Assembly: GCF_039871875.1 (NCBI RefSeq)
Contig: NZ_JBDPMD010000032.1
Span: forward strand, 1 to 64,000
Length of the DNA stretch: 64,000 nucleotides
From: Sphaerisporangium sp039871875
GTDB taxonomy: Bacteria; Actinomycetota; Actinomycetes; Streptosporangiales; Streptosporangiaceae
Reading direction: 5' to 3'
The position numbers and the translations under genes are program-made. The notes under the pieces are model-generated. The model was not told where the DNA came from and searched no databases. It was given only the letters and a program-made list of their open reading frames with translations. Positions 35,356 to 44,693 of this stretch are shown here, one piece after another (position 1 is the stretch's first letter; the number at the start of each line of letters is the position of its first letter).

Positions 35356-36528
35356 TCAGGCCACCCTGGTGTAGCGCAGGTACTGTTTCTTGTAGTCCCC
35401 GGCGTTGGCGGTCGCCAGCAATCGCGTCACCTTGCCCTGGAAGTCGAAGACCACCGCCTCGTACGCGTCGCCCGTCTTGCGCCAGCCCGCGATGTGCCCG
35501 TCGTCGTACCAGCCGATCAGGCGCTCGCTCTCGAACGGCACGCGGGCCCGCTCCTCGCCGTCGGTGGACCACACGCAGACCTGGTCGCTGCCGGTGCAGC
35601 GCGTGAGGAACTGCGTGCCGTCGGGCGAGACGTCGTCACTCTCCACCGTGAGGGGCGAGCCGACGTCCAGCAGGGTCTGCAGCACGGTGCCGTTGAGGTC
35701 GTAGAACCGGATGCGCTCGGTGGCGTCCTTCAGCGCCCAGGTGCCGACGGCCTGCCCGTCGCCCCGCCAGAAGTAGCTCCAGCGGCCGACGTCCTTCTCG
35801 GTGATGCGCACGATCTTGGCGGTCTTGCGCGCGACGTCGATGATCGCGAAGCCCCAGCCCTCGCTGGAGTCGCCGACGGCCTTGTTCAGGCTCACGAGGA
35901 TCTTGCTGCCGTCCGGCGACCACTGGGGGTAGACCGGGTACACCGGAGCCTTGGCGATCTTGATGGTGGTGGAGCGGCTGGTGGTGCGGTCGACCAGGGC
36001 CACCGTGGAGTAGTTGTCGGTGGTGTAGGTGACGTTGGTGCCGAGCGCCGTGCGGCCCGCGGCGCCCACGGTGTACTCGAAGTACTTGCTCGTGCGGTCG
36101 AAGGAGTTCTTGCCCCAGGGACGGATGTAGACCCGCTTGCCGTAGTCGAGGCTGTAGGCGGTGAGCTTGATCGGGTCGGCGTCGTTCTCGTGCACGGTGA
36201 TCGTGCTGCCCGGCAGCTTGATCTGCCGGGTCGCCGCCGGCGGGTCGCCCACCGGTGAGGTGTAGGGGTTCACCCCGCCGGTCGCGGTGCCCGCCCTGCC
36301 GCCCGGGGACGCGCTCGGATCGCTCTCCGAGCCTCCGTCCGCCGACCCGCCCGACGGGGTCGCGGAACGTCCCGCCGTCTGCGACGGCCCCGGTGTGCGG
36401 CCCGCGACACCGCCCGGGTCGCTGAGGTTGCGCACCACCAGGTAGCCGCCCCCGGCGACCAGCAGCACGGCGGCGGCGCCTCGCTGCCGGGCCAGCCGGC
36501 CGGCGCGGACGGCCCGCCCGGCTGCCAC
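35356..36528 (-). CDS. Membrane-anchored beta-propeller portion of the kinase (separate frame)
   Basis: A 390-residue frame starts with one transmembrane helix (GAAAVLLVAGGGYLVV), a serine/glycine linker and then WD40/TolB-like strands such as YPQWSPDGSKILVSL, GWGFAIIDVARKTAK and DDVSPDGTQFLTRC. It reads as the sensor half of the adjacent serine/threonine kinase but lies in a different frame. A GTG at 36528 could initiate it, yet no Shine-Dalgarno is seen and it overlaps the kinase frame by more than 200 bases. A single kinase-helix-propeller polypeptide broken by a frameshift near 36475-36505 is more likely. Confidence 0.8.
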   Translation of the reverse strand: MAAGRAVRAGRLARQRGAAAVLLVAGGGYLVVRNLSDPGGVAGRTPGPSQTAGRSATPSGGSADGGSESDPSASPGGRAGTATGGVNPYTSPVGDPPAATRQIKLPGSTITVHENDADPIKLTAYSLDYGKRVYIRPWGKNSFDRTSKYFEYTVGAAGRTALGTNVTYTTDNYSTVALVDRTTSRSTTIKIAKAPVYPVYPQWSPDGSKILVSLNKAVGDSSEGWGFAIIDVARKTAKIVRITEKDVGRWSYFWRGDGQAVGTWALKDATERIRFYDLNGTVLQTLLDVGSPLTVESDDVSPDGTQFLTRCTGSDQVCVWSTDGEERARVPFESERLIGWYDDGHIAGWRKTGDAYEAVVFDFQGKVTRLLATANAGDYKKQYLRYTRVA

Positions 36529-38006
36529 GCCGGCACCGTCGCGCCCTGCCCCTGCGGGTACGGCGGCCCCCCGGCCCCCGGCACGCGCGCCGTCGGGCCG
36601 GGCAGGTGCCCGCCCTGCGGGTGCGAGCCCCCCGCGTGCCGGGTGGCCGCCCCCTGCGCGTGGCCGGACGGGTGCGGGAACGGCGTGGGGCCGGACGGGT
36701 GGCCGGACGGCGCCAAGTTCGACGGGTGCGCGGGCGGCGCGTGCCCGCCGGAGGGGTGGCCGGACGGCGCCAAGCCTGACGGGTGCGCGGGCGGCGCCTG
36801 CCCCCCGGGCGGGTGGCCGGACGGCGCGTGACCCCCGGAGGGGTGGGCGGACGGCGGGGCGCCGCCGGAGGGGTGGGTGGACGAGGCGAGGCCGCCGGAC
36901 GGATGGGTGGTCCGGCCCGGGCCGGGATCCACGGGGCGGGTGCCCACCTGCGGGGGCGGGGCGGGGAGGGGCTGGGCCCAGGCCTGGAACGGCGAGGCGT
37001 GCTCGCGGGCCTGGGCCGCGGGCTCATGGTGCTGCGCCGGGATCTCCCGGCGCGCCGGTGCGGCGTCGGGACGCGGTACGGGCGGCTCGTGCGCCGCCGC
37101 GGCCGGGTCGCGGAGCCCGGCGGGCTCGCGGGGCTGGGCGGCGGCCGTGCCCTCGGCCAGCATGGCGGCGGGCGCGGCGGCCCCGGGCGCGGCGGCGCCG
37201 GGCTGGCCGAGCAGGCGCATCAGCACCTCGCCCGCCGAGGGCCGGGTGGCCGCGTCCTTGGCCAGGCAGGCGGCCACGATGCCGCGCAGCGGCTCCTCCA
37301 GCGCGGTGAGGTCCGGCTCGATGCTCATGATGCGGTGGAACACCGCGGGCAGGCTGTCGGAGCCGAACGGCGCGTCGCCGGTCGCCGCGAAGATCATCGT
37401 CCCGGCCCAGGCGAACATGTCGGCCGCCGGGCCCGCCTGCTGCCCGGCGAGCTGCTCGGGCGTCATGTACGCGGGCGTGCCCACCACCATCGAGGTGAGC
37501 GTCGAGGTCTTGTCCAGCGCCTTGGCGATGCCGAAGTCGATCACGCGCGGCCCGTCGGCGGCGAGCAGCACGTTGGACGGCTTGAAGTCGCGGTGCACGA
37601 TGCCGGCCTGGTGGATCGCCACCAGCGCCGTGACGGTGCCGATGGCCAGGCGGTACAGCGCGGCGCCCCGCCGGGGCCCGTCCTCGCTGACCACGGCGTC
37701 CAGGGTCGGGCCGTCGATGTACTCGCTGACGATGTACGGCCGGTGCCCGGCCACACCGGTCTCGATCACCTGGGCGGTGCAGAAGGTGGCGACCCGCTCG
37801 GCCGTGGAGACCTCGCGGACGAACCGCGCGAGCGCCTCCTCGTTCTGCGCGAGGTCGGAGCGGAGCAGCTTCACCGCCACCGGGGCACCCGTCCGGGAAC
37901 GGCCGAGGTAGACGACCCCCTGTCCCCCTTCACCCAGCCGGGAGGCGAGTTCGTACTCCCCCACCCGTTCCGGGTCGCCCGGCCGCAACGGCACCGGGTT
38001 CGACAT
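36270..38006 (-). CDS. Serine/threonine protein kinase (Hanks type), C-terminus frameshifted
   Basis: The kinase domain (about residues 15-280) has the nucleotide loop LGEGGQGVVYLG, lysine in VAVKLLRSD, the catalytic IVHRDFKPSN, VIDFGIAKAL and GTPAYMTPEQLAG. A proline/histidine-rich juxtamembrane linker with repeated HPSGG follows. From about residue 505 the translation turns arginine/proline-rich and non-coding in character, while the transmembrane helix and propeller continue in another frame. GGAGGGGG just before the ATG at 38006 fixes the start. The intact protein would signal from an extracellular beta-propeller to cytoplasmic phosphorylation. Confidence 0.87.
   Translation of the reverse strand: MSNPVPLRPGDPERVGEYELASRLGEGGQGVVYLGRSRTGAPVAVKLLRSDLAQNEEALARFVREVSTAERVATFCTAQVIETGVAGHRPYIVSEYIDGPTLDAVVSEDGPRRGAALYRLAIGTVTALVAIHQAGIVHRDFKPSNVLLAADGPRVIDFGIAKALDKTSTLTSMVVGTPAYMTPEQLAGQQAGPAADMFAWAGTMIFAATGDAPFGSDSLPAVFHRIMSIEPDLTALEEPLRGIVAACLAKDAATRPSAGEVLMRLLGQPGAAAPGAAAPAAMLAEGTAAAQPREPAGLRDPAAAAHEPPVPRPDAAPARREIPAQHHEPAAQAREHASPFQAWAQPLPAPPPQVGTRPVDPGPGRTTHPSGGLASSTHPSGGAPPSAHPSGGHAPSGHPPGGQAPPAHPSGLAPSGHPSGGHAPPAHPSNLAPSGHPSGPTPFPHPSGHAQGAATRHAGGSHPQGGHLPGPTARVPGAGGPPYPQGQGATVPAWQPGGPSAPAGWPGSEAPPPCCWSPGAATWWCATSATRAVSRAAHRGRRRRRDVPRPRRAGRRTEARRAIRARPRAAGRAPRPAG
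36660..36860. repeat. 57-bp repeats encoding HPSGG linker
   Basis: GGCCGGACGGCG recurs at 36701, 36758 and 36815, exactly 57 bases apart (19 codons), flanked by shorter related copies. It codes for the histidine/proline/serine/glycine-rich linker of the kinase. Confidence 0.8.
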
Positions 38007-38073
38007 GACGCCCCCTCCATCGCCCCACATCGGTCGCAATTCACACCATTGTGGGGTGCGGCGGAGGAACACT

Positions 38074-39903
38074 TCACCTGCTGGGCCAACCCGTACCCGT
38101 AGCGTGACCCGCCCGCCGCAGGCGCCACGGGGGCTCAGGCAGGCGGGGGGCGGTGAGGAAGCCCTCGGCGATCACCGAGGCGAGCCCGACCCGCGGCAGG
38201 TCGCGCGCGTCGTCGAAGGCGAGGAAGCGCGGCACCCACCGGGGCCGGTACTTGGCGTTGGCCCGGTACAGCGACTCGAGCTGCCACCACCGCGAGACGA
38301 ACACCAGGGTCCAGCGCCACAGCCGCAGCACCGGCCCGGCGCCGAGCCGGGCGCCGCCCTCGAACACCGCGCGGAACATCGCGAAGTTCAGCGAGATCCG
38401 CTTCACCCCGAGATCGGGTGCCGCGGCGGCCAGCCCGGCCACCATGAACTCCGTCAGCCCGTTGTCGGCGTCCCTGTCGCGCCGCATCAGGTCCAGCGAG
38501 AGCCCGTCGCCGCCCCACGGCACGAACGACAGCAGCCCGGCCGGCCGGCCGTCGGCGTCGTGCGCCTCCACGAGCACGCAGTCGCCGTCCGCGGGGTCGC
38601 CGAGGCGGCTCAGCGCCATGGAGAAGCCGCGCTCGTCGCGGGTGTCGCGCCACGCGGCGGCGTGCTCGACGGCCTCGCGCATCTCGGCGGCCGGCACGTC
38701 GGCGTGCCGCCGGATCCGCAGGGTGAACCCGGCGCGCCGCACGCGGTTCACCGCCTGGCGCACCCCGCGCATCTCCCTGCCGTCCAGGCCGAAGTCCGCG
38801 ACCTCGATGACGGCCTCGTCGCCGAGCTCCAGCACGCGCAGCCCGGCGCGGGCGTAGGCCAGGGCGGCGGTCTCGCCCGGCCCGATGACCGCGGGGGCCC
38901 AGCCGTAGCGGCGTGCCTCCTCCAGCCACGCCCTGATGGCGGGCGCCCACGCCTCGACGTCCCCGATGGGGTCGCCCCCGGCCAGGCACACCCCGGCCAC
39001 GACGCGGTACGACACCGCGGCCTTGCCGCTCGGCGAGAAGACCGCCGCGCGGTCGCGGCGGGTGGCGAAGTAGCCGAGCGAGTCGCGGGCGCCGTAGGTG
39101 GCCAGCAGGGCGCGCAGGCGCTCCTCGTCGGCGGGCGGCAGCTCGGCCCTCACCCGCTGCGAGCGGAACAGCACGGCGAACGCGGCGAGCACCGCGACGG
39201 CGCTCAGCAGGCCGATGACCAGGTCCACCCAGGACGGCGGGCGCCCGGCCCGCTGCGCGTCGAACGTCGCGGCCCCGCCGAGCGCCCGCTCCAGCACCCA
39301 GGCCAGGTGGTGCTCGCCGCGCAGCGTCCCGGGGAACAGGGTGACCAGGCCGTAGCCCACCGCGGCCGACAGGGCGAGCAGCCCCCCGAGGGTGGCGAGG
39401 GCCTGGCGGAAGGAGGCCTTGCGGGTGGGGGCGAAGAACTCGTCGGCGGTGGCGATCAGCACGCCGAGCGCGGCGGCGGCCACGGCGAGGTTCACCTGCG
39501 AGGCGACCACCTGGCCGGTCAGCCCGAACTCCTCCACGAGGTCCGGCATCAGCGAGGCCGACAGCACCACCGCGAGGTCGCCCAGCACCAGCAGGGCCAC
39601 CACGGCCGCCGCCACCCGGTGGGCGGCGCGTTTGCGGCGGGCGAGCGCCCCGGCGAGGATGGCGAGGAACACGGCGTACCCCAGGTTGGGCGCGACCGGG
39701 AAGACGGCCGTCTCGACCACGAAGGTCACCGGCCGCAGCAGGTTCCGCAGGGGCGGGACGAGCGCGATGGCCGCCGAGTACAGCGCCGCCAGCGCCATGG
39801 CGACCGACAGCGCGCGCGGGACCAGCGCCCGCACCCGCCCGCCGTCCCCCGCCGGGCGGGCCGCCCCGGCCGCGGCGGCGCGGCCCTGTTCGGTGACTGC
39901 CAC
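38074..39903 (-). CDS. DUF2156 membrane protein (MprF/LPG-synthase-like)
   Basis: The 609-residue protein has about seven hydrophobic helices in its first 260 residues and a C-terminal phosphatidylglycerol lysyltransferase-type domain (DUF2156) with YRVVAGVCLAGGDPIGD, MRGVRQAVNRVRRAGF, FVPWGGDGLSLDLMRRD and LNFAMFRAVFEGG. MprF-type enzymes add lysine to phosphatidylglycerol and flip it, which protects against cationic peptides; mycobacterial LysX has an extra lysyl-tRNA synthetase domain, absent here. The donor and lipid are inferred. GGGGGAG five bases before GTG supports the start. Confidence 0.88.
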   Translation of the reverse strand: MAVTEQGRAAAAGAARPAGDGGRVRALVPRALSVAMALAALYSAAIALVPPLRNLLRPVTFVVETAVFPVAPNLGYAVFLAILAGALARRKRAAHRVAAAVVALLVLGDLAVVLSASLMPDLVEEFGLTGQVVASQVNLAVAAAALGVLIATADEFFAPTRKASFRQALATLGGLLALSAAVGYGLVTLFPGTLRGEHHLAWVLERALGGAATFDAQRAGRPPSWVDLVIGLLSAVAVLAAFAVLFRSQRVRAELPPADEERLRALLATYGARDSLGYFATRRDRAAVFSPSGKAAVSYRVVAGVCLAGGDPIGDVEAWAPAIRAWLEEARRYGWAPAVIGPGETAALAYARAGLRVLELGDEAVIEVADFGLDGREMRGVRQAVNRVRRAGFTLRIRRHADVPAAEMREAVEHAAAWRDTRDERGFSMALSRLGDPADGDCVLVEAHDADGRPAGLLSFVPWGGDGLSLDLMRRDRDADNGLTEFMVAGLAAAAPDLGVKRISLNFAMFRAVFEGGARLGAGPVLRLWRWTLVFVSRWWQLESLYRANAKYRPRWVPRFLAFDDARDLPRVGLASVIAEGFLTAPRLPEPPWRLRRAGHATGTGWPSR

Positions 39904-40045
39904 GCCGTCTCCCCCGCGATGGCCGTTCGTCAGTGATCGTCGGGTCGTATACCCGGCTGTTCACCTGCTTAGGGCCACATGGGGGTGACTGATCGCTTTG
40001 GGTACGGTAAGCAGAGGCCGGTGAAGAACGCCGGAAAGCGGCGGA

Positions 40046-40606
40046 TCACAGGCCGGGCGCGCCCCACACCGGGAACCACCGCGACAGGTCGTCCTCGACC
40101 GGCAGCTCGCCGGACAGGACGCCACGCACCTGCAGCTCCAGGGCGTTGTCCCGCCGCTCGCCCGCCAGCGGGGCGAACGGGTAGAAGGTGCCGCGCTTGT
40201 AGAGGTACACGACGGCGAGGCGCTCCCCGCCGGGGCCGGCGAAGGTCACCAGCGAGCACAGCAGCGACGGCCCGAACCCGGCGCCCTCCAGCGAGGAGTT
40301 GACGCCGTGCAGGTCCGTGACCAGCGCGGCGACGTCGTCGGCGGGGCGGCGCAGCAACAGCCACGTGTAGCCGTAGGCGTCGCGGGTGCGCTCCACGTCC
40401 ACGTCGCCGAGCAGCTCGGTCACGTCCTGCTCCAGGCTCGCGAACGCGCCGCCCTCGGCGGGGCGGAAACAGACCGAGCCGGTGCCCGTGGGGACGAAGC
40501 CGGTGGCGGCCTGGAGCGTCACGGCCGCGGACGGCAGCGCGAACAGGGCGTCGAGGTTGGCCTTGGCGGGTTTGCCCCGGCCGAGCAGCGCGTCCAGCCA
40601 GCCCAC
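40046..40606 (-). CDS. pspAB: PspA-associated protein PspAB
   Basis: The 186-residue protein begins GWLDALLGRGKPAKANLDAL and contains GTGSVCFRPAEGGAF, the pattern of actinobacterial PspAB. It is the last of four genes in the PspA module; function is not established beyond association with PspA. The GTG lies one base past the htpX stop (TGACGTG), so it is translationally coupled. No signal peptide or membrane helix is visible. Confidence 0.85.
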   Translation of the reverse strand: MGWLDALLGRGKPAKANLDALFALPSAAVTLQAATGFVPTGTGSVCFRPAEGGAFASLEQDVTELLGDVDVERTRDAYGYTWLLLRRPADDVAALVTDLHGVNSSLEGAGFGPSLLCSLVTFAGPGGERLAVVYLYKRGTFYPFAPLAGERRDNALELQVRGVLSGELPVEDDLSRWFPVWGAPGL

Positions 40607-40607
40607 G

Positions 40608-41522
40608 TCACACCCCGCCGCGGCCGAGCTGGGCGGAGATGCGGCTGAGCTGCTCAAGGCGCCGCTCCAGCGGCGGGTGGGTGGCGAACAGCGTGGCGAG
40701 GCCCTGGCCCGCGCCGCGGCCCGACAGCGCCGGCGCGAAGAAGAAGGCGTTGAACGGCTGCGCCTCGCGCAGGTCCCTGGTCGGGATGCGCGCGATCTCG
40801 CCGCTCACCTTCACCAGGGCGCTGGCCAGGGCCGACGGCCGCTGGGTGAGCAGCGCCCCCGCCCGGTCGGCCGACAGCTCGCGGTAACGGGACAGGGCAC
40901 GGGTGAGCAGGAAGCTGATCGCGTACACGACGATCGATACCAGCATGATGATCAGGCCGATCGGTGGGCCGTTGTTGTTGCCACGGTCGCGGCCGAGGCC
41001 GCTGTAGAGCGCGAAGCGCGTCATCAGGCCCGCGACGATGCCGAGGAACGAGGCGATGGTCATGACGGCGACGTCCCGGTGCGCGACGTGGGACATCTCG
41101 TGGGCGACGACGCCCTCCAGCTCCGCAGGGTCCAGCCGCCGCAGCAGGCCGGTGGTCACGCAGACCACGGAGTGCTTCTGGTCGCGGCCGGTGGCGAAGG
41201 CGTTGGGGACGTCGCTGTCGGCGATCGCCACCCGCGGCTTCGGCGTGTTCCCCATCGCGCACAGGCGGTCGATGAGGCCGTGGAGCTCGGGTGCCTCCTG
41301 CGGGGAGACCTCACGCCCGTGCATCGCGAACAATGCGATCTTGTCGGACAGGAAGTACTGGACCAGCAGGAGGCCGCCGGCGAGAACGAGCACCACGACC
41401 GCCTGCACGCCGAGAGCGAGCAGGACGCCCACGAACACGACGTACAGCAGCCCCAGCAGGAACATGGTCACGACCATGCGTACGGTCAGACCCCGGTCGG
41501 GGGCGAACCGGGTTTGCGTCAT
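40608..41522 (-). CDS. htpX: Zinc metalloprotease HtpX
   Basis: The 304-residue M48-family protease has two N-terminal membrane helices (MVVTMFLLGLLYVVFVGVLL and VVVLVLAGGLLLVQYF), the zinc site HEMSHVAHRD and a further helix pair near residue 190, then the third ligand glutamate in SRYRELSADRAG. HtpX removes misfolded membrane proteins. It sits between pspAA and pspAB, 10 bases after pspAA, in line with an envelope-stress role. Confidence 0.93.
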   Translation of the reverse strand: MTQTRFAPDRGLTVRMVVTMFLLGLLYVVFVGVLLALGVQAVVVLVLAGGLLLVQYFLSDKIALFAMHGREVSPQEAPELHGLIDRLCAMGNTPKPRVAIADSDVPNAFATGRDQKHSVVCVTTGLLRRLDPAELEGVVAHEMSHVAHRDVAVMTIASFLGIVAGLMTRFALYSGLGRDRGNNNGPPIGLIIMLVSIVVYAISFLLTRALSRYRELSADRAGALLTQRPSALASALVKVSGEIARIPTRDLREAQPFNAFFFAPALSGRGAGQGLATLFATHPPLERRLEQLSRISAQLGRGGV

Positions 41523-41531
41523 ATGTCCAAA

Positions 41532-41810
41532 CTAACCCGGAATCAGCCCCGAATCGCCGAGCATGTCCCTAACTTCGTCGATCGAAGCGTCAGCCGGCGG
41601 CAAAATCAGCTCCGACGGCTCCAGTGCGTCATCAGGCAGAGGCTTGCCGATCTGACGCACCTTGTCCAGCAGCGCGTGCAGCTTGGAGCGGAACTGCGTC
41701 TCGTCGTCGGTCTCGATGGCCGCTTCCAGCTCGCCGTCCAGCAGGTTGAGGACGTCGATGTCGCCCTCGGCGATCTGGACCTGGCCCTCGCCCATGATGC
41801 GGATGATCAC
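41532..41810 (-). CDS. pspAA: PspA-associated protein PspAA
   Basis: The 92-residue acidic protein (MIIRIMGEGQVQIAEGDIDV) has the PspAA pattern with DGELEAAIETDDETQFRSKL and ends with an alpha-helical EVRDMLGDSG. Its GTG overlaps the pspA stop as GTGA. Family members modulate PspA. Confidence 0.88.
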   Translation of the reverse strand: MIIRIMGEGQVQIAEGDIDVLNLLDGELEAAIETDDETQFRSKLHALLDKVRQIGKPLPDDALEPSELILPPADASIDEVRDMLGDSGLIPG

Positions 41811-42643
41811 AAGCCCTCCCCCGGGCGTGGGTACTGCTGCGTCGGGCCGCCCTGCGGAGCCTGCTGCTGCGGGGGGTACTGCTGCTGCGGGGCGTGCTGC
41901 TGCGCGGGCTGGCCGGGCTCGATGGCGTCCCTCGGGGCGGGGCCCTGGCCGAGCTCGGCCTTCATGCGGGCGAGCTCCAGCTCGACGTCGCTGCCGCCGC
42001 CCATGCGGTCCAGCTCGGCCTGGATGTCGTCGCCGCGCTGGCCGCTGAAGTCGTCGAGCGCGCCGCTCGCGAGCAGCTCGTCGATGGCGCCCGCACGGGC
42101 CTGCATCTGCGCCGTCTTGTCCTCGGCACGCTGGATGGCGAGGCCGACGTCGCCCATCTCCTCGGAGATGCCGGAGAACGCCTCGTTGATGCGGGTCTGC
42201 GCCTCGGCGGCGGTGTACGTGGCCTTGATGGTCTCCTTGCGGTGGCGGAAGGAGTCGACCTTGGCCTGCAGCCGCTGGCTGGCGAGGGTGAGCTTCTCCT
42301 CCTCACCCTGCAGGTTGTTGTGCTGCACCTGCAGCTCGGCGATCTGGCCCTGCAGCGCCGAACGGCGGCTCAGCGCCTCACGGGCCAGGTCCTCACGGCC
42401 CACGCCGAGAGCCTTGCGCCCCTGGTCCTCAAGCTTCTTCGACTGCTGCTGGATCTGGTTGATCTGCAGCTCCACCCGCTTTCGCGAGGTGGCGACGTCG
42501 GCCACACCCCGGCGGACCTTCTGCAGAAGCTCGAGCTGCCGCTGATAGGAATAGTCCAGGGTCTCGCGCGGATCCTCCATCTTGTCCAAGGCTTTGTTGG
42601 CCTTGGACCTGAAGATCATGGAAAGTCTCTTCATCACGCTCAT
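41807..42643 (-). CDS. pspA: Phage-shock protein PspA
   Basis: The 278-residue PspA/IM30 protein is almost wholly coiled coil: MKRLSMIFRSKANKALDKME at the start, LELLQKVRRGVADVATSRKR and EEMGDVGLAIQRAEDKTAQM, followed by a glutamine/proline-rich tail. It binds stressed membranes and heads the four-gene run pspA-pspAA-htpX-pspAB. GAAGGGGA about 12 bases upstream is the ribosome binding site. The divergent region to 42876 carries both promoters. Confidence 0.93.
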   Translation of the reverse strand: MSVMKRLSMIFRSKANKALDKMEDPRETLDYSYQRQLELLQKVRRGVADVATSRKRVELQINQIQQQSKKLEDQGRKALGVGREDLAREALSRRSALQGQIAELQVQHNNLQGEEEKLTLASQRLQAKVDSFRHRKETIKATYTAAEAQTRINEAFSGISEEMGDVGLAIQRAEDKTAQMQARAGAIDELLASGALDDFSGQRGDDIQAELDRMGGGSDVELELARMKAELGQGPAPRDAIEPGQPAQQHAPQQQYPPQQQAPQGGPTQQYPRPGEGL

Positions 42644-42864
42644 GCGCGTTGGCCGTCCCCTTCTTAGGTAGTGCTATGCCTATGTTCCCGCACGCAGCGA
42701 CGCTCGCCGGCCGTATGCTCGCTGCGCAGGCATCCATGCTCCCTCGCGCCGACGCGCGACTCCATAGGCTGCCCGCTCATGCCCGGCCCCCGATTATCGC
42801 GGCAAAGTCGCCTACGTCCACCCTACGCATAACGCACGAGGGCGTCATTAAGTTGCACCGCCGG

Positions 42865-42876
42865 TAGGCTGACGTC
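42865..42876 (+). promoter_or_regulatory. Leaderless-type -10 for the DUF3043 gene
   Basis: TAGGCT lies six bases before GTG 42877, with no Shine-Dalgarno. Confidence 0.5.
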
Positions 42877-43500
42877 GTGTTCCGACGTCGTAATCAAGCC
42901 CCCGCGGATGACGCCCCCGCCGCGTCCACGGAGTCATCGGCCAAGACCGCGGGCAAGGGGCGCCCCACCCCCAAGCGCAAGGACTCCGAGAGCCGGCGCC
43001 GGTCCCCGGTGACCGCCCCCTCCAACCGCAAAGAGGCCTACAAGCAGATGCGCGAGCGCCAGGCGGCCGAGCGTGTGCGCGCCCGTGAGGGCATGATGCG
43101 CGGCGACGAGCGCTACCTGCCCGCGCGCGACCGCGGCGCGGCCCGCAGGTTCGCCCGCGACTGGGTGGACTCCCGGCGCACGATCAGCCAGTACTTCCTG
43201 CCGTTCTCGCTGGCCCTGCTGCTCGTGCTGTGGACGGTCCCCATGCTCTTCGGGCAGGCCGGCATCGTGCTGTACTCCTACGCCATCACCTTCCTGTGGC
43301 CGCTGATGATCATCCTGGTGGTCGTCAGCTCCATCCTGGTGTCGCAACGGGTGCGCAAGGAGGTCGCCGCGAAGCTGCCCGGCGAGAACCTCAAGGGCGT
43401 CGGCTTCTACGCGGCCATGCGCGCGCTGCAGATCCGGCGGCTGCGCTTCCCGCCGCCCACCTTGCTGCCGGGCGGCAAGCCGGTCCCGCCGAAGCGGTGA
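42877..43500 (+). CDS. DUF3043 membrane protein
   Basis: The 207-residue protein has a lysine/arginine-rich cytoplasmic N-terminus (about 100 residues, with NRKEAYKQMRERQAAERVRA), then two membrane helices (FLPFSLALLLVLWTVPMLF and ITFLWPLMIILVVVSSILV) and a short C-terminal segment. This matches actinobacterial DUF3043 proteins, function unknown. The GTG appears to be the first base of the mRNA. It is divergent from the psp operon. Confidence 0.85.
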   Translation: MFRRRNQAPADDAPAASTESSAKTAGKGRPTPKRKDSESRRRSPVTAPSNRKEAYKQMRERQAAERVRAREGMMRGDERYLPARDRGAARRFARDWVDSRRTISQYFLPFSLALLLVLWTVPMLFGQAGIVLYSYAITFLWPLMIILVVVSSILVSQRVRKEVAAKLPGENLKGVGFYAAMRALQIRRLRFPPPTLLPGGKPVPPKR

Positions 43501-43572
43501 GCCGCCTCCCGTCCACCTGGTCCCGCCGGGTGGACGGGGGACCTCCCCGGGGTCGTCCCGCACGGGAGGTTT

Positions 43573-44583
43573 ATGGTCATGGGCATGGAATTCCGCCATC
43601 TCGGCCGCAGCGGTCTCAAGGTCAGCGAGATCAGCTACGGCAACTGGATCACCCACGGCTCCCAGGTCGAGGAGGACGCCGCCAAGGCGTGCGTCGCCGC
43701 CGCGCTCGACGAGGGGATCACGACGTTCGACACCGCCGACGTGTACGCCGGCACCCGGGCCGAGGAGGTTCTCGGCCGCGCGCTCGAGGGGCAGCGGCGC
43801 GAGTCGCTGGAGATCTTCACCAAGGTCTACTGGCCGACCGGCCCCGGCGTGAACGACCGCGGCCTGTCGCGCAAGCACATCACCGAGTCGATCCACGGCT
43901 CGCTGCGCCGCCTTCGGACCGACTACGTGGACCTGTACCAGGCGCACCGGTTCGACTACGAGACGCCCCTTGAGGAGACCCTCAAGACGTTCGACGACCT
44001 GGTCCGGCAGGGCAAGGTCCTCTACATCGGCGTCTCGGAGTGGAAGGCCTCGCAGATCGCCGAGGCGCTGCGCATCGCCGACCAGATGGGCTTCGACCGC
44101 CTGGTCTCCAACCAGCCGCAGTACTCCATGTTGTGGCGGGTCATCGAGGGCGAGATCGTGCCGCTGTGCGAGCAGGAAGGCGTCGGGCAGATCGTCTGGT
44201 CGCCGATCGCGCAGGGCGTGCTCACCGGGAAGTACCAGCCCGGCCAGGCGCCGCCCGAGGGCTCCCGCGCCACCGACCCCACCGGCGCCAACATGATCAG
44301 CCGTTTCATGCGCGACGACGTGCTGTCCGCCGTCCAGGACCTCAAACCCGTCGCCGCCGACCTCGGGCTCAGCATGGCGCAGCTCGCGGTGGCCTGGGTG
44401 CTGCAGAACCCCAACGTGTCGAGCGCCATCATCGGGGCCTCCAAGCCCGAGCAGGTGCGCGACAACGTCAAGGCCGCGGGCATGAAGCTGGACGCCGACG
44501 TGATGGCCAGAATCGACGAGACGCTCGGCTCGGTGATCGAGCGCGACCCGTCGCGCACCGAAAGCCCTAATCCCCGGCCATAG
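43573..44583 (+). CDS. Aldo/keto reductase (potassium-channel beta-like)
   Basis: The 336-residue NADPH-dependent oxidoreductase has the aldo-keto reductase pattern: MEFRHLGRSGLKVSEISYGN, DTADVYAGTRAEEVLG with catalytic Asp/Tyr, EIFTKVYW with Lys, and YQAHRFD with His, then GVSEWKASQIAEAL and IIGASKPEQVRDN. It most resembles the Kv-beta/YghZ group; the substrate is unknown. GGGAGG lies three bases before ATG 43573 and nine before ATG 43579, so the second may be the true start. Confidence 0.9.
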   Translation: MVMGMEFRHLGRSGLKVSEISYGNWITHGSQVEEDAAKACVAAALDEGITTFDTADVYAGTRAEEVLGRALEGQRRESLEIFTKVYWPTGPGVNDRGLSRKHITESIHGSLRRLRTDYVDLYQAHRFDYETPLEETLKTFDDLVRQGKVLYIGVSEWKASQIAEALRIADQMGFDRLVSNQPQYSMLWRVIEGEIVPLCEQEGVGQIVWSPIAQGVLTGKYQPGQAPPEGSRATDPTGANMISRFMRDDVLSAVQDLKPVAADLGLSMAQLAVAWVLQNPNVSSAIIGASKPEQVRDNVKAAGMKLDADVMARIDETLGSVIERDPSRTESPNPRP

Positions 44584-44693
44584 GCAGTAAATGCCCTTAT
44601 CCGGGGTAAAGGCGGGACCGTAAGGTCACCGGCGACCGGGGCCCTTCGTATTTGGCGTCACACGCGCATCAACCGGCACGGAGGGCCCCGCCG

